Shown here one piece after another: positions 57,295 to 64,000 of a stretch of DNA of 64,000 bases. The stretch comes from Frigidibacter sp. ROC022 (GTDB lineage: Bacteria; Pseudomonadota; Alphaproteobacteria; Rhodobacterales; Rhodobacteraceae). Made by a program: the position numbers and the translations under genes. The stretch lies in the NCBI RefSeq assembly GCF_024723735.1, contig NZ_JANQDU010000002.1:325001-389000 (forward strand). Reading direction: 5' to 3'. Each line of letters begins with the position of its first letter. The first letter of the stretch is position 1. The notes below the pieces were generated by a model, which did no database searches, was not told where the DNA came from, and saw only the letters and a program-made list of their open reading frames with translations.

Positions 57295-58161
57295 ATGATC
57301 GGGATCGTCGGAATTGCCCTGATCTTCGCCTTCGTCTTCGGCGGCTACCTGTTCGCCGGCGGCAAGATGGAGATCATCCTGCACGCCCTGCCGCACGAGA
57401 TGCTGATCATCGGCGGCGCCGCTGTCGGGGCCTTCGTGATCGCCAATGACATGCCGGGGATCAAGCGGACGCTGGCGGATATCGGCAAGGTCTTCAAGGG
57501 GCCGCGCTGGAAGCCCGACGACTACCGCGACCTGCTGTGCCTGCTGTTCGAACTGATCCGCATCGCCCGGCAGAACGCCGTCGCGCTGGAAGAGCATATC
57601 GAGGATCCGCAAAGCTCGTCGGTGTTCCTGCGCTACCCGAAGATCCTCACCGACCGCGAGGCGGTCGAACTGATCTGCGACACGATGCGCTCGGCGGCGA
57701 TGAACTATGACGACCCGCATCAGGTCGAGGAAGTCCTGGAAAAGCGGATGGAGACCAATCTCCACCATGCCATGCATTCGACCCATGCCCTGCAGAACGT
57801 CGCAGACGGGCTGCCGGCCCTGGGGATCGTCGCGGCGGTTCTGGGCGTGATCAAGACCATGGGCGCGATCGACCAGCCGCCGGAAATCCTGGGCGCCCTG
57901 ATCGGCGGCGCCCTGGTCGGCACTTTCATGGGCGTGTTCCTGGCCTATGGTCTGGTCGGCCCCTTCGCGGCCAAATTGGCAACGGTGATCGAGGAGGACG
58001 CACATTTCTACAAACTGATCCGCGAGGTCCTGGTCGCCAATCTCTATGCCCATGCCACCAATATCTGCATCGAGGTCGGGCGCCAGAACACGCCCAGCCA
58101 TATCCGGCCCTCGTTCTCGGAACTGGAGGCAGCGCTGCGAATCGCCAAGGACGCGGCGTGA
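57295..58161 (+). CDS. motA: Flagellar motor stator protein MotA
   Basis: A 288-residue stator subunit with four membrane helices. FVFGGYLFAGGKMEIILHAL starts the protein; PGIKRTLADIGKVFKGPRWK and YRDLLCLLFELIRIAR form the cytoplasmic loop. The third and fourth helices are ALGIVAAVLGVIKTMGAI and GTFMGVFLAYGLVGPFAA, with conserved prolines. It conducts protons together with MotB, whose gene is at the other end of the locus. The stop overlaps the next start (TGATG). Confidence 0.96.
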   Translation: MIGIVGIALIFAFVFGGYLFAGGKMEIILHALPHEMLIIGGAAVGAFVIANDMPGIKRTLADIGKVFKGPRWKPDDYRDLLCLLFELIRIARQNAVALEEHIEDPQSSSVFLRYPKILTDREAVELICDTMRSAAMNYDDPHQVEEVLEKRMETNLHHAMHSTHALQNVADGLPALGIVAAVLGVIKTMGAIDQPPEILGALIGGALVGTFMGVFLAYGLVGPFAAKLATVIEEDAHFYKLIREVLVANLYAHATNICIEVGRQNTPSHIRPSFSELEAALRIAKDAA

Positions 58162-60422
58162 TGTGGCGCATCGCCCTGGGCCTTGTCCTGTTCTTGGCCG
58201 TGGCGCCGATGGCCGGGGCCGAGCCGGTCACGGTGCGCTCCGGCGATCACCAGGACTTCACCCGGCTGGTTCTGGGGTTCGATGCCTCGGCCGGCTGGCA
58301 GCTTGGCCGGATCGACGGCGGATGGGAGTTTCGCGCCGCCCGCGACGATATCACCTTCGACCTGTCGCAGGTGTTCGACCGGATCCCGCGCAACCGGATC
58401 GCGGACATCGAGTCCCCGGCGCCGGGAGTGCTGCGGATACAGGTGCCCTGTGCCTGCCACGCCGACGGGTTCGAACTGCGGCGCGGCCGGGTCGTGATCG
58501 ACGTCAAGGACGGCCCGGCGCCCGAGGGCAACCCGTTCGAAGCCCGGCTGGACGGACCCTCCGGCAGCGACGCGACCGAGGCTGCGCCCGTTGCCCTTCC
58601 CGCCGGTTTTGCCGAGGCCCTGCGCGCCGCGGCCCTGGGACAGGCCGCCACGCCTCTGCGCAACGCCGACAGCCCCGTGCCCTTTGAGGCAGGCCCCGAA
58701 CCGGGTGCCGATTTCGGCCGCGTCGGCCGCAACCAGGAGTTCCAGCGAATGGTGCTCGACCAACTGGCCCGCGCCGCAAGCCAGGGGCTGATCGTTCCGG
58801 CCAGGCTCGGCTCTGATCGGTCTCCCGACACCGGGGCAGGCGCTCCGGGCGGGCCGAAGGTCGCCGAGGCCGATCCGAAAGTGCCGTCTCCGGGCGACCA
58901 TGTCCGGATCGAGACCGCGGTGGACCGCGACAATCCCTCGCCTGACCGCGAAGCCGATGATCTCACGGCGGCGGGTCAAGTCTGCCCGGCGCCGGGCCGG
59001 CTGGACCTGTCCGGATGGGGCTATCTGCGCCAGGGCACCGCGGCGATCGACGCCTATCGCGCCGGCCTGACCGGAGAATTCGACGAGGTCGATCCCGCGC
59101 GGGCAATGGCTCTGGCCCGCTACTATGCCTTCCTGACCTTCGGCGCCGAGGCGCGGCAGATGCTCGGCTTCGTGCCCCGCTCGGATCCCGACTGGGACCT
59201 GGTCGACGCGATGGCAGAGATCCTGGACCACGAAGGGTCCGCCCCCGTGGGCCGGGCACTGGACGGCTACGAGACCTGCAATTCGGAAGCGGCGCTCTGG
59301 GCGGTTCTGGCCGGAAGCCCGCTGCGCCCCGATCAGGAGGTCAACGAAAACGCGGTCATTCGGGCCTTCGACGGCCTTCCGGCCCATGCCAAGACCCTGT
59401 TGGGGCCAAGGCTGATCGCCGCCTTCACCACCGCCCATCGGCTGGAAGCCGCGGCGCTGTTGCGCAACGCCCTGGACCTCGGCGCCAGCGAACGGACCAT
59501 GGACGCCGCCGTTGCCGGGGCCCGGCTGGATGCCGCCCTGGGTGAACCGGAAAAAGCCGAGGAGCGGTTGGACAGCGCCCTGGCCGAGACCGATCCCGAT
59601 TCGCCCGAGGCGCTGCTGGCCCTGGCCGAACAGAAACTCGGCATGGGTCGGACACTGGCCCCCGAAATGATCGAGGCGCTGGAAGCGATTGCCTATGAAC
59701 AGCGCGGCACCGAACTGGCGGAACGGCTGTCCTATGCCCTTGCCCGGGCGGCGCTGGCCCGCGGCGCCCATGCCGAGGCGCGGGACCTGATCCTGACCCG
59801 GCTGCCCCCCGAGGATGCCAGGGCCCGCTCGCTTCTGCGGAAGGTCTACCAGGATGCGGCCGAATCCGCCGATGCCGACAGCTTTCTTCGGCTGGTCCTG
59901 CCGCACGGGCCGGAGCTGGGGGGCGGAGGCGCCGACCGCGCGGCGCGACTGGCGGTGGCGGAACGATTGCTGACGCTGGGCTTTCCGGACGACACGCTGG
60001 CACTGCTCGGCCCCGGCGCGGCGGCCGGCGAAGATCATGCCACCCGGCTGCTGGCAGCGCGGGCGCTTCTGGCCCAGGGCGATGCCGGGCTGGCCGTGGC
60101 GGCGCTTGCAGCGCTGGACGGCCCGGAAGCGGCAGGGGTGATGGCGGAAGCGCAGGAACAGCTCGGGAATCTCGATGAGGCGCGGAGGCTCTACCAGCGC
60201 GCCGGGCGGCAGGCGGACGCCGAGCGGATGGCGGTGCTGGAGCGTGACTGGAGCGCTCTGCTCGCCGCGGCGGACCCGGCGTTGCGCGGGCTGGCAGAGC
60301 GGTTCGTCCGGCCGGTCGCGCCGGAAGCCGCCGGCGACGAACCCTATGACGCGGCGGCCCGGATGATCGAGGCCAGCGCCCGCGCCCGCGCCGCGCTGGA
60401 AGCGCTGCTGCACGGACAATGA
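58161..60422 (+). CDS. Large exported helical-repeat protein of the flagellar operon
   Basis: A 753-residue protein with a signal peptide (MWRIALGLVLFLAVAPMAGA). An N-terminal beta-rich domain of about 100 residues (TVRSGDHQDFTRLVLGFD, ESPAPGVLRIQVPC) recalls AMIN-type domains; after a low-complexity linker, residues 270-740 are alpha-helical, with TPR-like spacing (ARALLAQGDAGLAVAALAAL, GNLDEARRLYQRAGRQADAE). Three cysteine sites lie in the first 430 residues. No family is certain. Coupling to motA and placement after a MotE-like gene suggest a periplasmic motor part, perhaps the counterpart of rhizobial MotC. A GTG at 58158 could add one residue. Confidence 0.82.
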   Translation: MWRIALGLVLFLAVAPMAGAEPVTVRSGDHQDFTRLVLGFDASAGWQLGRIDGGWEFRAARDDITFDLSQVFDRIPRNRIADIESPAPGVLRIQVPCACHADGFELRRGRVVIDVKDGPAPEGNPFEARLDGPSGSDATEAAPVALPAGFAEALRAAALGQAATPLRNADSPVPFEAGPEPGADFGRVGRNQEFQRMVLDQLARAASQGLIVPARLGSDRSPDTGAGAPGGPKVAEADPKVPSPGDHVRIETAVDRDNPSPDREADDLTAAGQVCPAPGRLDLSGWGYLRQGTAAIDAYRAGLTGEFDEVDPARAMALARYYAFLTFGAEARQMLGFVPRSDPDWDLVDAMAEILDHEGSAPVGRALDGYETCNSEAALWAVLAGSPLRPDQEVNENAVIRAFDGLPAHAKTLLGPRLIAAFTTAHRLEAAALLRNALDLGASERTMDAAVAGARLDAALGEPEKAEERLDSALAETDPDSPEALLALAEQKLGMGRTLAPEMIEALEAIAYEQRGTELAERLSYALARAALARGAHAEARDLILTRLPPEDARARSLLRKVYQDAAESADADSFLRLVLPHGPELGGGGADRAARLAVAERLLTLGFPDDTLALLGPGAAAGEDHATRLLAARALLAQGDAGLAVAALAALDGPEAAGVMAEAQEQLGNLDEARRLYQRAGRQADAERMAVLERDWSALLAAADPALRGLAERFVRPVAPEAAGDEPYDAAARMIEASARARAALEALLHGQ

Positions 60423-60432
60423 TCCCACGCCC

Positions 60433-60451
60433 CTAACGCTTTGCTAACCAT
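60433..60451 (+). promoter_or_regulatory. CtrA-like box upstream of flhA
   Basis: CTAA-N7-CTAACCAT has exact 7-base spacing, and the second half extends into the CCAT often found in CtrA sites. It lies 45 bases before the flhA leader and 98 before flhA. Confidence 0.6.
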
Positions 60452-60495
60452 GCGGTCCTAGAACCGGTTCGGAGCCTTCAGAAGGAGTGCCCGAA

Positions 60496-60552
60496 ATGCC
60501 CGGCCCGGCCCGAAGCCCCGCCCTGTTCCATCGCAACGGCCTGCGACCATGA
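60496..60552 (+). CDS. Putative 18-codon leader peptide before flhA
   Basis: An ATG at 60496 follows AGAAGGAG at an 8-base spacing, the best ribosome binding site in the region, and opens an 18-codon frame (MPGPARSPALFHRNGLRP). Its TGA (60550-60552) overlaps the tandem ATGATG of flhA, which itself has no good ribosome binding site. The arrangement suggests that flhA translation depends on reinitiation after the leader. Peptide function beyond coupling is unknown; a sequencing frameshift making it part of FlhA is the alternative. Confidence 0.5.
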   Translation: MPGPARSPALFHRNGLRP

Positions 60553-62627
60553 TGGGCACCATCTTCCGCCCCACGATCCTGCTGGCCCTGGCGCTGATGG
60601 CGATCATCGTGATGATGATCCTGCCGATGCCCGCCTGGGTGCTGGACACCGGTCTGGCCGCCTCCTTCGGCCTGGCGATCCTGATCTTCACCATCACCCT
60701 GTTCATCGAACGGCCGCTCGACTTCTCGTCCTTCCCCACACTGCTGCTGGCATCGCTGATGCTGCGGCTCAGCCTGAATGTCTCGTCCACCAAGCTGATC
60801 ATCGGCGAGGGCCATACCGGCACCGGCGCGGCGGGCGAGGTCATCCAGGGTTTCGCCATGTTCGTCATGGGGGGCAGCCTGTTCCTGGGGCTCGTCGTCT
60901 TCGGGGTGCTGATGATCGTCAACTTCATCGTCATCACCAAGGGTGCCGGGCGGATGGCCGAGGTCGGAGCGCGGTTCGCGCTCGACGGGATGCCGGGGAA
61001 GCAGCTGGCCATCGACGCCGACATGGCGGCGGGTGCCATCGACCACGCCGAGGCCAGGGCCAGGCGAGAGCGGGACCAGGCCGAGGCCGGGTTCTTCGGC
61101 TCGCTCGACGGCGCATCGAAATTCGTCAAGGGCGACGCGGTGGCGGGGCTGCTTATCACCCTGCTTAATCTTGTCATGGGCCTGATAATCGGCGTCTCGG
61201 TTCACGGCCTGCCGATCGGCCACGCGTTCGAGACATATGCGATCCTCACGGTCGGCGACGGTCTGGTGACGCAGATTCCGGCGGTGATCATCTCGATCGC
61301 CTCGGCTCTGCTGCTGGCGCGGGGGTCGGAAGAAGGCTCGACCGATACGACCGTCCTTGCCCAGCTGGGCCGCTACCCGCCGGCGCTGGCAACGGTGGCG
61401 GTTCTGATGGCGCTGTTCGCCTTCGTGCCGGGCCTGCCCTTCCTGCCCTTCCTGGCCGGCGCGCTGGTTCTGGGCGGCTTTGCCGAACTGGTGCGGCGGC
61501 GCGCCCTGGCGGCAGCCGAGGAGGCGGAAAGGCCCGAACCGGGGCTGCCGGCCGTGGCGCCGCCCAAGCCGATCGGCGACGTGCTGGATCTCGATGACGT
61601 GCATGTCGAATTTGCCCCGGACCTGGTGGCGATGGTCACCGATCCCGGCATCGGGCTGGACGCACGCATCGGCAACATGCGCCGCCATGTCGCGGGCGCC
61701 TTCGGCCTGGTCCTCCCCGAAATCCGGCTGACCGACGATGCTGCGCTGCCGCCGGGCAGCTACGTGATCCGGGTTCAGGGCGTCGAACAGGCCCGCGACC
61801 GTCTGCGCCCCGACCGGGTTCTGGCCATTGATCCCGGAACCGGGGAGGAGCTGCCCGAGGGCACCGAGGTCAAGGAACCGGTCTACGGCGCCCCGGCCCG
61901 CTGGATTGCGCCGGAAGCCCAGGACGCGGCCGCCGTCGCCGGGATGACCGTGGTGACGCCGACCGAGGTGCTGGCAACGCATCTGCTCGAAGTCATGAAG
62001 CGCAACTTTGGAAGGCTCCTGACATTGAAGGCGCTTCGGCGCCTGCTGGATGAGGTCACCAACCTCTCCGATCCGGATCGCGCCGAGGCCAACAAGCGGC
62101 TTCTGGCCGAAATGGTGCCCGACAAGGTGCCGCTCGACCTGCTGTTGAGCGTGATGCGATTGCTGCTGGAGGAACGTGTCTCGATCCGGAACTGGCCGTT
62201 GATCCTGGAAGCCATCGCCGAGGTTCGGCCCTTCATGCAGCAGCCCGAGATGATCTGCGAACACGTCCGCCAGCGGCTCGGCTTCCAGCTGGTGGCCGAT
62301 CTGAAGCGGGATGACGGGACCATACCGCTGGTTCAGCTGGCGCCGGAATGGGAAGAGACCTTTCAGAGCCATCAGCTCGACGGTCCCGGCGGGATGCAGG
62401 ATGTCGCCCTGCCGCCCGAACAATTCAACCGCCTGGCCGGTTCGGTGGCGGAACGCATCGCCCGGGCCGGTGAGGCCGGGGCCTATCCGGCGGTGGTCAC
62501 CTCGACAAGGCGGCGGCGGTTCCTGCGCACCGTGCTTTCGGCCAAGGGCATCAAGAACCCGGTGCTGTCCTTCGACGAGATCGGAACCGAGGCGCATCCG
62601 GCCCTGGTCGGGATGGTCCCGGCATGA
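60549..62627 (+). CDS. flhA: Flagellar export protein FlhA
   Basis: A 692-residue export gate protein. Eight membrane segments come first (ILPMPAWVLDTGLAASFGLA, then SLMLRLSLNVSSTKLIIGEG), with the FHIPEP signature RFALDGMPGKQLAIDADMAA in the cytoplasmic loop; a large cytoplasmic domain from about residue 340 binds chaperone-substrate complexes (LTLKALRRLLDEVTNLSDP). Length is usual. The start follows the leader peptide with TGATG overlap, and the stop overlaps fliR by ATGA. Confidence 0.96.
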   Translation: MMGTIFRPTILLALALMAIIVMMILPMPAWVLDTGLAASFGLAILIFTITLFIERPLDFSSFPTLLLASLMLRLSLNVSSTKLIIGEGHTGTGAAGEVIQGFAMFVMGGSLFLGLVVFGVLMIVNFIVITKGAGRMAEVGARFALDGMPGKQLAIDADMAAGAIDHAEARARRERDQAEAGFFGSLDGASKFVKGDAVAGLLITLLNLVMGLIIGVSVHGLPIGHAFETYAILTVGDGLVTQIPAVIISIASALLLARGSEEGSTDTTVLAQLGRYPPALATVAVLMALFAFVPGLPFLPFLAGALVLGGFAELVRRRALAAAEEAERPEPGLPAVAPPKPIGDVLDLDDVHVEFAPDLVAMVTDPGIGLDARIGNMRRHVAGAFGLVLPEIRLTDDAALPPGSYVIRVQGVEQARDRLRPDRVLAIDPGTGEELPEGTEVKEPVYGAPARWIAPEAQDAAAVAGMTVVTPTEVLATHLLEVMKRNFGRLLTLKALRRLLDEVTNLSDPDRAEANKRLLAEMVPDKVPLDLLLSVMRLLLEERVSIRNWPLILEAIAEVRPFMQQPEMICEHVRQRLGFQLVADLKRDDGTIPLVQLAPEWEETFQSHQLDGPGGMQDVALPPEQFNRLAGSVAERIARAGEAGAYPAVVTSTRRRRFLRTVLSAKGIKNPVLSFDEIGTEAHPALVGMVPA

Positions 62628-63388
62628 ACGATCTGGCCGTCTTGCTGGGGCTGGGGCGCGAGGCGCTGTTCCTCGGCTTCGCGGTCTTTCTGCGGGTCGG
62701 CGCCGCGATGGCCCTGCTGCCGGCTTTCGGTGAGCAATCGGTGCCGATCCGGGTCCGGCTGGGGCTGGGGCTGGCCTTCACGCTGATCGTGGCCCCGGCG
62801 GTGGCGCCGGCCCTGGCACCGGTGCTGGCCAGCCCCGGCAGCCACCCCTTGCTCTGGCTCTCCGAACCGCTGATCGGCCTGGCCTTCGGCATCAGCCTGC
62901 GGCTTCTGGTCATCGCCCTGCAGATTGCCGGCACCATCGCGGCGCAGTCCACCTCGCTGAGCCAGGCCTTCGCCACCGCCGGCGCCGAGCCGAGCCCGGT
63001 CGTCGGGCAGATCCTGGTACTCGGCGGGCTGGCGCTGGCGGTCACCCTCGGCCTGCATCTGCGCACCGCCGAGGCCCTGGTTCAGACCTACCGGGTCTTT
63101 CCGCCCGGCACATGGCCCCGGGCGGATGAGTTGCTTGCCTGGGGACTGGGCCGGATATCGGCCAGCTTCTCGCTGGGCTTCAGCCTGGCGATGCCTTTCG
63201 TCATCGCGGCGCTGATCTACAATGTGGCCCTGGGCGTCATCAACAAGGCGATGCCGCAGCTCATGGTGGCCTTTGTCGGCGCCCCGGCGCTTACCCTCGG
63301 CGGGCTGGTGCTGCTGGTGCTGGTGATGCCGGCGATCCTGTCCGTCTGGATACGGGCCCTGGGCGATACGCTCGCCGCGCCGTTCTGA
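62624..63388 (+). CDS. fliR: Flagellar export gate protein FliR
   Basis: A 254-residue membrane protein with about six hydrophobic segments. GFAVFLRVGAAMALLPAFGE, VPIRVRLGLGLAFTLIVAPA and GIINKAMPQLM-type (GVINKAMPQLMVAFVGAPAL) are FliR markers. It forms the gate with FliP and FliQ. It overlaps flhA by ATGA and is followed by flhB after 9 bases. Confidence 0.94.
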   Translation: MNDLAVLLGLGREALFLGFAVFLRVGAAMALLPAFGEQSVPIRVRLGLGLAFTLIVAPAVAPALAPVLASPGSHPLLWLSEPLIGLAFGISLRLLVIALQIAGTIAAQSTSLSQAFATAGAEPSPVVGQILVLGGLALAVTLGLHLRTAEALVQTYRVFPPGTWPRADELLAWGLGRISASFSLGFSLAMPFVIAALIYNVALGVINKAMPQLMVAFVGAPALTLGGLVLLVLVMPAILSVWIRALGDTLAAPF

Positions 63389-63397
63389 GGCCCGGCA

Positions 63398-64000
63398 ATG
63401 GCGGAACAGAACAGCGACGAAACAAAGGAATTCGACCCGAGCCAGCGCAAACTGGACGAGGCCCGGAAAAGCGGCGATGTCCCGAAGAGCGCCGACCTGA
63501 CCTCGGCGGCCGCGCAGGGCGGGTTCCTGCTGGCGCTGACCGCCATCGGCGCCGCCTCGGTCGAACGGCTTGGCGCGGCGCTGGCGCAGATGCTGAGCGA
63601 TGCAGCCCGGCTGTCCGACCGGATATTCGACGGCGGAACGCAGGCTTTTGCCGGCGCCACCCTGATCGCCGTCATAGGGCCCGTGCTGCCCTGGTTCGCC
63701 ATTCCGGCGCTCTGCGCAATCGCGGCGCTGGCGGCGCAGCGCGGCTTTGCCGTCTCGGGCGACAAGCTGCTGCCGAAGCTCGACCGGATCAATCCGCTCC
63801 GGAACGCCGCGCAGAAATTCGGCGCCAACGGGCTATTCGAATTCGCAAAGAGCGCGGTAAAACTGCTGGTCATCGCGCTTGTGCTCGGGCTCTTCCTCTC
63901 GGGTCGGCTGGCCGATCTGATCCGCACCGCGCAACAGCCCGACCGGCTGGGCATGGCGGTGCTGGTATCGACCCTGCTCGGCTTCCTGACCCTGTCGGTG
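63398..64000 (+). CDS. flhB: Flagellar export switch protein FlhB (partial)
   Basis: The first 201 residues of FlhB, cut by the window end. DPSQRKLDEARKSGDVPKSA is the conserved N terminus, and four hydrophobic segments can be followed; PKLDRINPLRNAAQKFGANG is the conserved loop. The autocleavage NPTH site would lie downstream, outside the window. It is the third gene of flhA-fliR-flhB. Confidence 0.95.
   Translation, partial: MAEQNSDETKEFDPSQRKLDEARKSGDVPKSADLTSAAAQGGFLLALTAIGAASVERLGAALAQMLSDAARLSDRIFDGGTQAFAGATLIAVIGPVLPWFAIPALCAIAALAAQRGFAVSGDKLLPKLDRINPLRNAAQKFGANGLFEFAKSAVKLLVIALVLGLFLSGRLADLIRTAQQPDRLGMAVLVSTLLGFLTLSV

Overview
The window is GC-rich bacterial chromosome with very dense coding. 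It reads as an alphaproteobacterium of the Rhodobacterales (Rhodobacter/Paracoccaceae type). The signs are a CcrM-type GANTC methylase, CtrA-like boxes in a flagellar cluster, an (2S)-methylsuccinyl-CoA dehydrogenase of the ethylmalonyl-CoA pathway, an acpS/lepB/rnc/era/DUF1491/recO block, a DUF4170/WaaA-like/lpxK block, and a probable FzlA. I see no insertion sequence, integrase, phage or CRISPR array; apart from the flagellar cluster the content is mostly core metabolism and housekeeping.

Layout. 1-11.3 kb: the 5' part of msrP (cut by the window edge), an FMN glutamate-synthase-like protein, an SDR, clpB with a candidate heat-shock promoter, a VOC protein, a TauE/SafE permease, mcd, an MFS transporter and a META-domain lipoprotein-like or exported protein. 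11.2-18.3 kb: recO, then otsA-otsB on the opposite strand, then DUF1491, era, rnc, lepB and acpS. 18.1-24.1 kb: a 48-codon DUF1127-like gene divergent from a LysR gene, a four-gene operon for lipid-linked sugar/lipid A type modification (GT2, LAB_N, GT39, epimerase), a LacI regulator and tRNA-Arg(CCT). 24.1-33.7 kb: a membrane-anchored winged-helix protein with a small exported partner, a duplicated-Cys exported protein, rnhB, ccrM, a methyltransferase, an AlkB-type hydroxylase, mutY, DUF721, a DsbA-like protein and a CoA-transferase. 33.7-46.1 kb: ugd, DUF4170, a WaaA-like protein, lpxK, fzlA, mtgA, GAF, a Crp/Fnr-Blh-SulP sulfur set, and an SDR plus GMC oxidoreductase pair.

46.2-64.0 kb is a flagellar locus resembling the CtrA-controlled Fla2 system of Rhodobacter: motB, flgE, flgK, flgL, flgI on the plus strand; fliP, fliN, a FliH-like gene and fliF on the minus strand; then fliL, a small membrane protein, a MotE-like gene, motA, a 753-residue exported repeat protein, flhA, fliR and the start of flhB. 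Three sequences of the form (T/C)TA(A/G)-N7-(T/C)TAA lie exactly where transcription units of this locus should start (before flgE, between fliF and fliL, before flhA), which suggests coordinated CtrA control. Gene ends overlap by 1-11 bases at many junctions, so translational coupling is common here.

Notable points: an 18-codon leader with a strong ribosome binding site overlapping the flhA start; three GANTC sites within 39 bases upstream of ccrM; a WaaA-like protein whose catalytic motif is replaced; and a large unrecognised exported protein placed between motA and flhA. All calls are from reading the sequence; no database search was possible.
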